A stretch of DNA of 64,000 bases, from positions 124,001-188,000 of the forward strand of contig NZ_JAUTWQ010000003.1 in NCBI RefSeq assembly GCF_046719735.1. Reading direction: 5' to 3'. The translations under genes were made by a program, and so were the position numbers. Below, one piece after another: positions 16,082 through 24,536 of the stretch. The notes under the pieces were generated by a model. The model was not told where the DNA came from. It did no database searches and was given only the letters and a program-made list of their open reading frames with translations. Source of the stretch: Halobacillus_B rhizosphaerae (lineage in GTDB: Bacteria; Bacillota; Bacilli; Bacillales; Halobacillaceae). How positions within the stretch are numbered: position 1 is the stretch's first letter; every line of letters begins with the position of its first letter.

Positions 16082-16915
16082 ATGATGATTTCAAGTGGAG
16101 TCATTTCAATTGACGATGGTGGAAGTTCAACTTGCGTAATTACCAGAACTCAACAAGAGTCATTTCCATCTGTAAAAGGTTTATATGGGAAAAGAACACT
16201 GACTGAAACAAATGGTAAGTACGATTTTATTGTGGAGTATAAGGGAGAAAAGTACGTTATGGGTACTCTGGCTAAATATGATTGCTTGTATCCTTTACAG
16301 ATGCATACGGATTCAAAGCAGAATTTATTCTTTGATTTATCCATTCTTGTATCTATTCATCAGTATGGGTATTTAAATAATTATATAGTCACTTCTGTTC
16401 CGATAGCTATGCATAATGATGAAGAAAAACAAGGAAGGATCGAAAGACTAATTGGTGAACATGTGATTACTGTTAATGGAAAAACTAAGAAGTTCAATAT
16501 TATAGATGTAAAGGTTGCACCAGAGACAGCAGTAGCTTTCTGGATTGAGGAAAGAAATGGGAAAAACAGATTTATTGATCTTGGTTCAAGAACAATTGGT
16601 TATGCTACAACAGTTCATGAAGAAGGGGTTACAAGATTTATTGATTCCGAAAGTGGAACATTTAAAGGTAAAGGATTAGAAGCATTGGATGATAACTATG
16701 ATCAAAATTCTTTAGCAGATTATATATGTGGAAGACTACTATCTAAATGGAGTCAAGAAGACGATGTGTATTTACTTGGTGGTGGGGCTTTAGATGATTC
16801 ATTGGTTTCTAAGATATGTAGGTATTTCCCTAATACAGTAGTCTTGAATAATCCAAAAATGGCAAATGCTTTAGGTATGTATTATTTAGGATGTGTAGTT
16901 TATGACATGGAATAG
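16082..16915 (+). CDS. ParM/AlfA-like actin, plasmid segregation filament
   Basis: 277 residues behind GAAAGGGG. The actin-fold phosphate-1 motif ISIDDGGSST is at about 8-17, phosphate-2 FIDLGSRTIGYA at about 172-184 and adenosine motif YLLGGGALDD at about 240. Size and layout fit plasmid segregation actins such as ParM and the short AlfA type of Bacillus natto plasmid pLS32. Such proteins polymerise with ATP and push plasmid copies apart when bound to a ParR/AlfB-DNA complex. The next gene overlaps by 14 bases and encodes a small RHH-like protein, as expected for this pair. It implies a lysogenic state as a low-copy plasmid. Confidence 0.82.
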   Translation: MMISSGVISIDDGGSSTCVITRTQQESFPSVKGLYGKRTLTETNGKYDFIVEYKGEKYVMGTLAKYDCLYPLQMHTDSKQNLFFDLSILVSIHQYGYLNNYIVTSVPIAMHNDEEKQGRIERLIGEHVITVNGKTKKFNIIDVKVAPETAVAFWIEERNGKNRFIDLGSRTIGYATTVHEEGVTRFIDSESGTFKGKGLEALDDNYDQNSLADYICGRLLSKWSQEDDVYLLGGGALDDSLVSKICRYFPNTVVLNNPKMANALGMYYLGCVVYDME

Positions 16916-17183
16916 GTCTGAGAACGAAGTCAATGAAATGATTAAACAAATGACTGAGAGAACAAAGGGGAATTATCTCACTCAAGGTGTAAGTTTCAAT
17001 AAAAATTGCCCTAGACAAATGAATTTATTAAAAAATGCTTTAATGGCTTCTGCATCTTTCAGTGGTTTGGCAAAAGAATTGTTAGCTTTGAGATTTGGTG
17101 CGGAAAATACAAATAACCCATCTGTACCCCAAAATTTCAACAAAAAGAATAAGGAGAAAAAAGATTTAGGCAATTTCTTGTAG
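16902..17183 (+). CDS. ParR/AlfB-like DNA-binding partner of the actin
   Basis: 93 residues, start overlapping the actin gene. GVSFNKNCPRQMNLLKNAL and SFSGLAKELLALRFG fit a ribbon-helix-helix unit (strand, helix, helix), followed by a flexible Asn/Lys-rich tail that in ParR-type proteins contacts the filament. Assigned mainly from position and fold pattern. The AT-rich repeats downstream (17190-17270) are candidate binding sites. Confidence 0.6.
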   Translation: MTWNRSENEVNEMIKQMTERTKGNYLTQGVSFNKNCPRQMNLLKNALMASASFSGLAKELLALRFGAENTNNPSVPQNFNKKNKEKKDLGNFL

Positions 17184-17189
17184 GTTTTA

Positions 17190-17495
17190 GGAAACTTTAA
17201 AAGGTTATGGGCATATGATTACATTAAGTTAAAAAGTTTAAAAGTCTTTAAAAGAACATTAAAAAGGGAGAAAAATCATGGAAATCATCAATTTTAGCGA
17301 TTTTTTAAGCAAAAACAATGAAAAAAATGGAAAAATTCAAAAAAAACACGTTATTTTGTTCTCTTTAACCTATATTTTGATTTTAGTGACTACAATAATG
17401 ATTCTTAGAGAATCAAGCAATCCATTCGAGATCAATGACGCTTTTCTAAATTTATAAAGTGTTCAAGAGGGTGTTCAATTAATAATTTGAACACT
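17190..17495 (+). repeat. TTTAAAAG repeats and GTGTTCAA inverted repeat, centromere candidates
   Basis: TTTAAAAG-like units recur between 17190 and 17270 beside the partition pair. Around 17458-17495 GTGTTCAA occurs twice directly and once inverted (TTGAACAC), forming a palindrome with an AT-rich centre. Such arrays beside a ParR-like gene could be the segregation site, or operators of the following operon. The small membrane gene 17278-17457 lies between the two sets. Confidence 0.35.
17278..17457 (+). CDS. Small membrane protein, 59 aa
   Basis: Starts MEIINFSDFL behind AAAAGGGAG. One membrane helix (about residues 24-43, HVILFSLTYILILVTTIMIL). First of several membrane-associated genes ahead of the transfer-type ATPase. 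No family is recognised. Confidence 0.5.
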   Translation: MEIINFSDFLSKNNEKNGKIQKKHVILFSLTYILILVTTIMILRESSNPFEINDAFLNL

Positions 17496-17580
17496 GTCAA
17501 AGGTCAAAGAGTCATATTTGCCAACAGGTCAGCCAAATCGTTATTTTGCAGACTTTATTAATATAAAGGGGTGTTCGGAA

Positions 17581-18075
17581 GTGGCACAAACCACATTGAC
17601 ATTTAAGAGGTGTAATGGTGAATTAACCTTAGTGGGAGAAAACATATTAGAGAAGATGAGAAATCATTTACCTCTCTCTACAAGAAGCAAGGTTGATATC
17701 CCAATAATTAAAGAAGCAATAAAAAACAAAGGTAAGAAACTTTCATTAGCTCAGTTTTCTTTTATGCCATTACCATTAATAGCTACGGCTACACAATTAG
17801 GAGGCTCTGGGGTTTTCTGGGATGCATTTTTGACTTATATCTTCCCTTGGATGTTAGATATTGCAAAAGTATTTTGTGCAGTTAAGATAGCTCAAGCATT
17901 TTATCAAGAAAAACGTGGTGGTCGGGATGAGGGAACAGGATTTGGTGCATTGGTAACATATGGAAAATGGTATCTTGTATTCTGGTTAATTCCTTGGGGA
18001 GTAGAGTTGATTGATCAGATTGGAAACACCATGTTTAATGACCTCCAAAATAAACCAATGACTTTTCATAGTTAG
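17581..18075 (+). CDS. Membrane protein of transfer-type module, 164 aa
   Basis: The GTG at 17581 is taken as start because AAAGGGGTG lies 8 bases upstream; the longer frame from 17518 has no site. Two to three hydrophobic helices (FWDAFLTYIFPWMLDIAKVFCAV and YLVFWLIPWGVELI) surround a charged loop. Resembles small membrane proteins of Gram-positive conjugation operons in size and position. Precise family unknown. Confidence 0.5.
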   Translation: MAQTTLTFKRCNGELTLVGENILEKMRNHLPLSTRSKVDIPIIKEAIKNKGKKLSLAQFSFMPLPLIATATQLGGSGVFWDAFLTYIFPWMLDIAKVFCAVKIAQAFYQEKRGGRDEGTGFGALVTYGKWYLVFWLIPWGVELIDQIGNTMFNDLQNKPMTFHS

Positions 18076-18085
18076 GTGATAAATT

Positions 18086-18880
18086 ATGAAGGTAAAACTT
18101 AATGGAAATGATTTTTTCGAAGTTTCAAGTTCTTTTGGTGCAACAGATAATGTTCATTTAACACCTCATAGTGGCATAGACTTAGTAATGAACACTGGTA
18201 CTAAGATTTTTAGTCCTACTGATGGAATCATTTCAAAGGTGGTAGATTATGGAAATTCCAACATTGGGAAGGGAGTTATGGTTAAGACCAATGATGGAGA
18301 AACGATTATTTTAGGTCATCTTTCCGATAATAGCAAGGTGGAAGTTGGTCAACATGTACAAAAGGGAGATTTTCTAGGACTGTCTGGAAACACTGGTAAT
18401 TCAACAGGCAGTCACCTACATTTTGGTCTAAAAGATTCAGATGGCAGTTTCATTAGTCCAGATAAATATTTAAACAGTGATGGGATTAATGTAAATCAAC
18501 TAATTAATGATCATGGAGGGGTGATAACAAAAATCATTGCCAAAAAAGCAGAACATTCAACTGGTGATGGGATGTTTTCAGATATTAGAGGTTTTATGGA
18601 TTTGATAAATAGGATCGGGAATGAAGGATTTTTTCAAGCGGTTTATGGAAAGTCATTCTTTGAAGTCATTAAAGATTTTATAGCTCAATTACTTATGGAC
18701 ATTTACACTTTCATTATCAGCAATGGAGAAGCATTCTTTATCATACCTGCCATATTGATTATGTTCGCAACATTCATTATAGGAAGAAACAAATATACAA
18801 AGTTCATTATTCCACTATGGATGGCTTACTTCTTAAGTGTCGTTTTGAGATTAACAAATTGTTTACCACCACAAACATAA
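18086..18880 (+). CDS. M23-type peptidase with C-terminal membrane anchor
   Basis: 264 residues. The N-terminal half is a LytM/M23 domain with all zinc and catalytic residues visible: H28xxxD32, GHL with H78, and HLH at 110-112. The C-terminal third has two membrane helices (about 200-220 and 225-250), so the domain is anchored. No signal peptide is seen, so the topology is unclear. M23 enzymes cut peptidoglycan crosslinks. Beside a transfer-type ATPase it may open the wall for DNA passage; a lysis role is the alternative. Confidence 0.8.
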   Translation: MKVKLNGNDFFEVSSSFGATDNVHLTPHSGIDLVMNTGTKIFSPTDGIISKVVDYGNSNIGKGVMVKTNDGETIILGHLSDNSKVEVGQHVQKGDFLGLSGNTGNSTGSHLHFGLKDSDGSFISPDKYLNSDGINVNQLINDHGGVITKIIAKKAEHSTGDGMFSDIRGFMDLINRIGNEGFFQAVYGKSFFEVIKDFIAQLLMDIYTFIISNGEAFFIIPAILIMFATFIIGRNKYTKFIIPLWMAYFLSVVLRLTNCLPPQT

Positions 18881-18890
18881 AGGAGAGATT

Positions 18891-19046
18891 ATGATGGATT
18901 CAAATTTACTAACACAAGTGGGAATGGTGATTAATACTATCGTTTACATGGGGTATGGAATAACAGGCGGTTATATAATTAAAACAGGTTTCAGATACTT
19001 CACAGATTACAAAGAAGCTGTTTCTATAGAGAAAGAGGCTGATTAA
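18891..19046 (+). CDS. Small membrane protein, 51 aa
   Basis: Starts MMDSNLLTQV (or one codon later) behind AAGGAGAG. One hydrophobic helix (MVINTIVYMGYGITGGYII) and a charged end. It sits three bases upstream of the ATPase gene and is likely co-translated. Confidence 0.5.
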   Translation: MMDSNLLTQVGMVINTIVYMGYGITGGYIIKTGFRYFTDYKEAVSIEKEAD

Positions 19047-19048
19047 AC

Positions 19049-21856
19049 ATGGAACTGACATTAAGAAAACCAAAAACAAGCTCTATTAATCTTAAAGAAT
19101 TTATTCAGATGTATCGAGAGCCAGTAGTTACTTATTGTATTACTCCTAATAATGCCCCAGAGCAGGAGGAAGAATTTGAATTTGCCTCAAGGCGAAGAGG
19201 TGCAATAAATAATAACAGAAGGATTAGAAATTTTGATGATGAAGTTTTTGGCAGTGGTGGAACATCTGAAATGTTGCTAAATACAATCAATGGGTTATTT
19301 TCAAAATTCTATGCCCCAGAGCGCATTAGACTTAATAAAGATGGTATTAAAGTAAAAATGAATGATGTAGTATCTTACAAAGTTGCAATCATTGATGGAG
19401 AAATGAAATTCTACCTCACTGTTCCCCAGAAGTGGGCGAAAAGTTTTACTTCTGCAATAAAGAAAGATTGGGGGCAAGTTGATATTTCGAAAGTTGAAGA
19501 AAAAATTATTGACTTCAATCCTACGAAAGCAAAAGCAATGGATATTCATTTAAGGCATCACTATGCTCTGTCACTAAAACATGAAAGAAACATGTCTGAT
19601 TCACTTTATTCGTCATTGGCTTCACTGAGTTCTACATTGAGTAAAGGCGATAAAGTATTGATCGACTACAATATTGAACCAGTGAATAATAGTTGGAAAG
19701 AGAAAGCTGTCAAGAAGGTTAAGCAATTCAAGAATGGAAAAACTCCATCTAGAGAAGATGCAATGTCAGTCAATGGTGTGGTGGGTCGAGTATTTGATAT
19801 GTTCAATGTGATCTTTGATGAATTTATTGGAATGATTGAAGAGATAATGGGTGCAAGCGAAAAGGAAAAGGAAAAACAAGAACAGTTGTTCGATTTAAAA
19901 TACAGTGATCACAAAATACATGCTAACTCCAATGGTTATAAAGTTCAGATAAGAGTATTAGGAGAATCTGATGATGATAAAAAGGTAAAATATGCCTTTA
20001 GAAATATTGAAAATTCTTTTAATTTATTGAATGGAGATAATAAATTTTCAGTTTCCCATATCAAGACTAAGAGAGGCATAAAATCAATTATCAATGCAGT
20101 CGAAGAAAATAAACCTCAATTGACAAAAACTACAGATATCTTGTTTGAAAAAGAAGTTGGTAATTTATTAAGAATGCCAAGCAAGACAACTTTAAAAGAA
20201 TATCGAAGTGCAATCTTACAAGATACCTTTACACGAATTGAAATTGATAATGATTTCTATAAATCTGAAAATGGTGCTATCCCTTTTGCTACTACATTAG
20301 AGAAAGAAGAAAAGCTACTGTATTTTGGTGGGTATTATCGTGAATGGTGGACTCACAAGGGAAGATATGTCTCACATAAACAAGGGCTTGATGATCGTAG
20401 TTCAGCCACTATGGTATTTGGTACTCAAGGAAGCGGAAAAACATCATTAGCAGAAAACCAAGCCATGTATACATTTGGGGCGCATTTACCAGATAGGGAG
20501 ACATGGAAAAAACAATCAAAGTCCGTGGTGCTTTTTGATGTAGCAGATGGTAGTATGATTACTAATATTTTTAATCACATTCCAGAATGGTTAAGAGACA
20601 GGGTGATAATCTTAAATCACAGTAATTTTAATAATCCAATTGCCGTAAATAATGCTGACCTTGCAGAGTTTAATACAGAAAAAATGAAAGATGATGATTA
20701 TGCTTACACACTTGCTGAAATGGAAGCAAAATTAGTGTTAGAAATATTAGAGTCAGATAAAACTATGGCTATGGATAGATGGTTTACTAGCTCACTACAA
20801 GCTGTACACTCAGTTGATAAAGATTGGGGTTACATTGAAGCAATGAGAACTCTGATTGATGATAACTTTAGGATTACAGAGGTGATTCCAAATATTGAAA
20901 ATAAAAGACTAAAACTTGAACTGAACACATATCACAGCCTTGCAAGCCAAGGTAAAGCTGATCGAATTATTGAGACTATTGAAAACAGATTTTCTCAATT
21001 AGAACGTGACCAGAAACTTTGGGATTGCATTGCTCAAAAACCATTACGTGATGAAGATGATAAAGTTAAGTTGAATTTCAGACAGATGATGGATGGTGAT
21101 GAAGATGGGGCATACATGGTTTTAATTTATATTCCTAAATCTGGGGTTTCAGCTATATATAGAAAATTTCTGTTTGCTCATTATTTTACAAAGGTTTGGA
21201 ATGTTGCTCTTTCACGTGAGTATGGATTTGCAGGACGAGAATATAGACCAGAGACATTAGTTGTTATAGATGAGATTCACCAAATAATAAATATTCCACT
21301 GATAGGAAAACTCTTCATTGACCTGTTTAAAGAGCCTAGAAAATATTCTCTACGATTATTTTTAACATTACATGGTTGGTCTTCTTTAGCAGATGCCGGG
21401 AGGACTTATGAAAATAAAATCAAACAGTCGATTATGGACAATGGTTGTAACCTAATTATGTTAAAAGGTGGTGGAGATGCTTTCGCTAGTCTGAATGATT
21501 TCCTTCAACCAATGACAATGGCAGACTTTAATAACTTAATGAATATGAAGCATTGTGGAATATTTGCAATTAGATGGAATAACAAGAATCATGTCTTTCA
21601 AGCGAAGATGATATATCACCTAGAAAAAAATAAAGACTTTCCAAGAGTGGATCAAAAAGATTCTGAATTTCTAACTGCATATATGTCTGAATTTGGAAGA
21701 GATAAAGAAGAGGTTAGAGATGATAATTTAGAAAGAAGTTATTCCATGATTGAAGGTTCAATCCAGAGTGGTTTTTCAGAAGAAGTAGGTGAGGAACAGT
21801 GGGAAGAACTAAAAAAGGTTGGTTCGAAAGAAATGAAATCCAGAGGGTCACACTAG
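19049..21856 (+). CDS. VirD4/HerA-type DNA-translocating ATPase
   Basis: 935 residues. Walker A FGTQGSGKTS at about 455-464 and Walker B TLVVIDEIHQI at about 733-743, inside a RecA-like domain of the TraG/VirD4/HerA group. The first 400 residues are long and charged, without a strong membrane helix, unlike classical VirD4. Related ATPases on Bacillus plasmids pump DNA during conjugation. It shares an operon with an M23 peptidase and membrane proteins upstream and a replication-relaxation protein overlapping its 3' end. A packaging role is unlikely since a terminase is present. Confidence 0.75.
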   Translation: MELTLRKPKTSSINLKEFIQMYREPVVTYCITPNNAPEQEEEFEFASRRRGAINNNRRIRNFDDEVFGSGGTSEMLLNTINGLFSKFYAPERIRLNKDGIKVKMNDVVSYKVAIIDGEMKFYLTVPQKWAKSFTSAIKKDWGQVDISKVEEKIIDFNPTKAKAMDIHLRHHYALSLKHERNMSDSLYSSLASLSSTLSKGDKVLIDYNIEPVNNSWKEKAVKKVKQFKNGKTPSREDAMSVNGVVGRVFDMFNVIFDEFIGMIEEIMGASEKEKEKQEQLFDLKYSDHKIHANSNGYKVQIRVLGESDDDKKVKYAFRNIENSFNLLNGDNKFSVSHIKTKRGIKSIINAVEENKPQLTKTTDILFEKEVGNLLRMPSKTTLKEYRSAILQDTFTRIEIDNDFYKSENGAIPFATTLEKEEKLLYFGGYYREWWTHKGRYVSHKQGLDDRSSATMVFGTQGSGKTSLAENQAMYTFGAHLPDRETWKKQSKSVVLFDVADGSMITNIFNHIPEWLRDRVIILNHSNFNNPIAVNNADLAEFNTEKMKDDDYAYTLAEMEAKLVLEILESDKTMAMDRWFTSSLQAVHSVDKDWGYIEAMRTLIDDNFRITEVIPNIENKRLKLELNTYHSLASQGKADRIIETIENRFSQLERDQKLWDCIAQKPLRDEDDKVKLNFRQMMDGDEDGAYMVLIYIPKSGVSAIYRKFLFAHYFTKVWNVALSREYGFAGREYRPETLVVIDEIHQIINIPLIGKLFIDLFKEPRKYSLRLFLTLHGWSSLADAGRTYENKIKQSIMDNGCNLIMLKGGGDAFASLNDFLQPMTMADFNNLMNMKHCGIFAIRWNNKNHVFQAKMIYHLEKNKDFPRVDQKDSEFLTAYMSEFGRDKEEVRDDNLERSYSMIEGSIQSGFSEEVGEEQWEELKKVGSKEMKSRGSH

Positions 21857-22668
21857 ATTGGGTTAAACAAAATTGTAAGTTCACAAATAGGGAAATGGAA
21901 CTTTTACAAATCATTTATGACCGAAAACTAGTTAGGCGTGACCATCTGGAAATCATAAGTGAATCTTATCGTAAGGCAGGGAAGAATCGTACAGTTCTTC
22001 TTAATAGGGCGATTAAAAAAATGTATACGAAAATGTGCCTAGATAAGATTCATGAAGCACAAGAGTTAGGGAGAGGGAACACACCATGTCTGGTGGCATT
22101 AGACAAAGGTGGTTCACTACTACTCGGTGTACCTCATAAACGAAGAATATCACACAAGGTTAGGCACAGCAAGGGTGGAGAGGACTATGTATACAGGAGT
22201 CTACCCATAAATTTTAGGCATATTAATGGAGTGAATAAGACCGAAGTCGAGACTATTTTGTTTTGTGACAGTCTCAATTATCAACTAGTACAATGGGTTC
22301 ATGAGATGAAAATTGTATTTCATTATGCAGGAGAGAAAATCACTCTAATCCCAGATATATTAATGGAATTAGACATTAAAGGGAAAAAATTTTTAGCATT
22401 CATTGAATATGATACAGGCTCAGAAAATTATAGGTACAGTTCTCAATTCCCTGTCATACGTGACAAAATAATCAAGTATAAAAAATGCATGTTATCAGAC
22501 ACATTAAAAAAAGATTACAATTACTTTCCCATGTTACTTCTTGTTACGGAAGATGGGAAGAGAATTAATTACTTCAATGAGAAATGTCAAGAAATGGGAA
22601 TTAAAGGATTTGGAGTTTTTCATGAAAATTATCAAGATTTCTTAAGACACTTATCAACCATCATATAA
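21799..22668 (+). CDS. Replication-relaxation family protein
   Basis: 289 residues from a GTG inside the end of the ATPase gene (58-base overlap) with AGGTGAGG upstream. FTNREMELLQIIYDRKLVRRDHLEIIS is the winged-helix start typical of the replication-relaxation family found on Bacillus plasmids, often beside VirD4-like ATPases. A PD-type region (ITLIPDILMELDIKGKKFLAFIEYD) suggests a nuclease-like fold: D, then E-x-D spaced as in restriction-like nucleases. Likely acts on plasmid DNA in replication or transfer. Confidence 0.7.
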   Translation: MGRTKKGWFERNEIQRVTLDWVKQNCKFTNREMELLQIIYDRKLVRRDHLEIISESYRKAGKNRTVLLNRAIKKMYTKMCLDKIHEAQELGRGNTPCLVALDKGGSLLLGVPHKRRISHKVRHSKGGEDYVYRSLPINFRHINGVNKTEVETILFCDSLNYQLVQWVHEMKIVFHYAGEKITLIPDILMELDIKGKKFLAFIEYDTGSENYRYSSQFPVIRDKIIKYKKCMLSDTLKKDYNYFPMLLLVTEDGKRINYFNEKCQEMGIKGFGVFHENYQDFLRHLSTII

Positions 22669-22866
22669 GTGTCTTAAACTTATTTTAAACATCACTAATA
22701 CTAAATCATTGGAGAGGTTCTAAAGTAGCCTTAAAATGGCTCTAAATGACTCCTGTGAATACATACACTAAAATAATAAATAATGATATAAAACATTGAC
22801 TTGTAAGCGTAAATAGTCTATAATTTGGTTATGATGTACTTATGTACAGAAAATGGAGATGATAAA
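22669..22866 (+). promoter_or_regulatory. Promoter of recombinase-fold gene plus dispersed motif
   Basis: TTGACT (22796-22801), 17 bases, TATAAT (22819-22824) lie just upstream of the recombinase-fold gene. A copy of the dispersed motif (AATAAATAATGATATA, about 22775-22790) sits directly upstream of the -35 box, a natural position for autoregulation. Confidence 0.6.
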
Positions 22867-23880
22867 ATGGCTAAATTAGAAAACATTGTTCACTTAAATC
22901 ACAAAGAAAATCATAACCCCTATGCGACAATCCTCACTTTTTTAAACAGAAAAGGTCAAAACAGTAAAAACACAAGAGACACTTATGAAAGACATATTAA
23001 AGATTTCTTCATCACTATGAGGAATAAGAATCTTAAAGAATTAGTGGAAGAAGATTTGATCTTTACTAAGAGACAAATTGAAGATTATCAAATTGCTCTC
23101 AAGGATAACTACAAAGGTGCAACAGTAAATAATTCGATCTCTGCTTTAAAAGAATGCTATAAAAAACTAAATGATGATGGGTTTCCTGTAGAGTCAACTT
23201 GGTTTGATTTAGAACGTTATGATGAGCATGATAGCAGGTCATATGACCCCTTCACACATGAGGAAGTAATTAAGGTAATACAATTGGTCACACCAACTAG
23301 AAAAGGGGCTGAGAAGGCACTCCTTGTCCGTTTAGCATATGCAACAGCTTTTCGTCAAAAATCACTGTTAAATTTAAAATGGAAAGACATAGTTGAGAAA
23401 AATGGTGTTTGGTATATTAAAACTTTAGGTAAAAGAAATAAGTGGTCACATAAAAAACTGTCTATGGATTTATACAACACACTGATGGAACATAAAACGA
23501 AATCTAAAAGTGAAAAAATTATTACGCTAACTAAAAAAACTGTACAGGGAATGATGGATTATATTCGTAGCAACATGGATTTTGGTGATAGAGAAATTGT
23601 ATTTCACAGTTTCAAGAGTGCATCAATTAATGAAGTTGAAGCTATAACCAATGGTGATGTTAAAGCAATGCAAGCACATGGAGATCACTCAAACTTCTCC
23701 ACTACCTTCAATAATTATGTAGCAAAAAAACAAATGGAAGAATTAGTTGAGGTTGATATCAATATGAAGATTCCTGTAGAAAAATTTGATGAACTCTCAC
23801 AAGAAGAATTAGTCTCTTTGATTAAGAGCATGGATAGAAATACTCAAATAAAGTTGCTTTTAAAGTTAGGTGCTATGTAG
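22867..23880 (+). CDS. Tyrosine-recombinase-fold protein with altered catalytic box
   Basis: Start MAKLENIVHL at 22867 (AATGGAGATG upstream), 337 residues. N-terminal SAM-like core-binding domain, then a catalytic-type domain: first Arg in ATAFRQKSLLNLKW, Lys in TLGKRNKW, final HGDHSNFSTTFNNY with the usual Tyr. The second box reads HSFK where active enzymes have HxxR. It may be an inactive recombinase used as a DNA-binding regulator, as reported for the SPbeta lysogeny repressor YopR/MrpR, or a variant integrase. A C-terminal tail of about 50 residues is extra. Confidence 0.7.
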   Translation: MAKLENIVHLNHKENHNPYATILTFLNRKGQNSKNTRDTYERHIKDFFITMRNKNLKELVEEDLIFTKRQIEDYQIALKDNYKGATVNNSISALKECYKKLNDDGFPVESTWFDLERYDEHDSRSYDPFTHEEVIKVIQLVTPTRKGAEKALLVRLAYATAFRQKSLLNLKWKDIVEKNGVWYIKTLGKRNKWSHKKLSMDLYNTLMEHKTKSKSEKIITLTKKTVQGMMDYIRSNMDFGDREIVFHSFKSASINEVEAITNGDVKAMQAHGDHSNFSTTFNNYVAKKQMEELVEVDINMKIPVEKFDELSQEELVSLIKSMDRNTQIKLLLKLGAM

Positions 23881-23896
23881 TACCTAACTTTTCTTT

Positions 23897-23917
23897 TTAT
23901 AATTATTTATTGTAGAA
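23897..23917 (-). promoter_or_regulatory. Dispersed motif, minus orientation
   Basis: On the minus strand CTACAATAAATAATTATAAA lies just after the recombinase-fold gene. It is one of the few copies not oriented with a downstream gene. Confidence 0.4.
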
Positions 23918-23999
23918 ATAGGCAACATTAGGCAATCACCTGCATATAATTAATTAAGAAACAAAATAAGAAAGCAAAATCAAAAGGAGAGATTTTATA

Positions 24000-24266
24000 A
24001 TGACAACTACAACTTTGGTGAAAAGAAACATTCCGACATTCGACAGTGTGATTTACCTAATTCAGAAAATGAAGGAGTCAAATTTAGAATTAATATCTCC
24101 AAACAAAGAACCGAAAAGTAGCTCATTGTTCCACACTGACATTGACGAAATGATTATTTGTGACGAAGGAAATGTTTTGCTGAATATGGATGGAGAGGAA
24201 GTAATTCTTCCTGCCCTTGCAAATTTGGAAATTAAAGTAAAAAACAAACAAAAAGCCCCTCAGTAG
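24000..24266 (+). CDS. Hypothetical protein, 88 aa
   Basis: Starts MTTTTLVKRN behind AAAAGGAGAG. Acidic middle with a beta-rich end (EVILPALANLEIKVKN). Followed directly by a strong terminator. No family is recognised. Confidence 0.55.
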   Translation: MTTTTLVKRNIPTFDSVIYLIQKMKESNLELISPNKEPKSSSLFHTDIDEMIICDEGNVLLNMDGEEVILPALANLEIKVKNKQKAPQ

Positions 24267-24278
24267 AGGGGTTTTTTT
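24251..24278 (+). terminator. Rho-independent terminator
   Basis: CCCCTC (24256-24261), tetraloop AGTA, GAGGGG (24266-24271) and seven T. It overlaps the end of the 88-aa gene. Confidence 0.85.
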
Positions 24279-24498
24279 AGCAGGTTATCTAGACCGAGTA
24301 ATATATCAATATTATATATACCTTCGGGAAGGTATAGGGGATATTGAATTAAGAAGAGAGTAAATTCATTATAAAAAAATAAAACTAGATACTTTTCTTA
24401 TATTTAAACAGTTCAAAACACTTGGGTAAAGACTTGTACACCTCACTGCTCACGCAGTCGTTGATTCTATTGTTATTACTCGGTCTGGATAACCTGCT
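24279..24498. promoter_or_regulatory. Operator/origin candidate: 23-bp inverted repeats around a structured gap
   Basis: AGCAGGTTATC...GAGTAA at 24279-24301 is repeated in inverted form at 24476-24498 with 22 of 23 matches. A third, partial copy in the second orientation lies at 25375-25393. The gap holds a palindrome TATACCTTCGGGAAGGTATA (about 24315-24334) and no ORF. It lies between the 88-aa gene and the winged-helix/initiator-like gene, whose promoter the third copy touches. Could be operators of that protein, an origin, or recombination sites. Confidence 0.55.
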
Positions 24499-24510
24499 AA
24501 AAAATGTACT

Positions 24511-24536
24511 TAAAAAAGGTGCTTTTACACACCTTT
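24511..24536 (-). terminator. Terminator of the winged-helix/initiator-like gene
   Basis: On the minus strand AAAGGTG (24530-24536 side) pairs with CACCTTT (24515-24521 side) followed by a T-run. It overlaps the last codons of the gene. Confidence 0.75.

Noticed and set aside
19049..21856. ATPase as a packaging motor
   Set aside because: A complete terminase pair is present at 41563-44251, and the neighbours of this ATPase are transfer- and plasmid-like.
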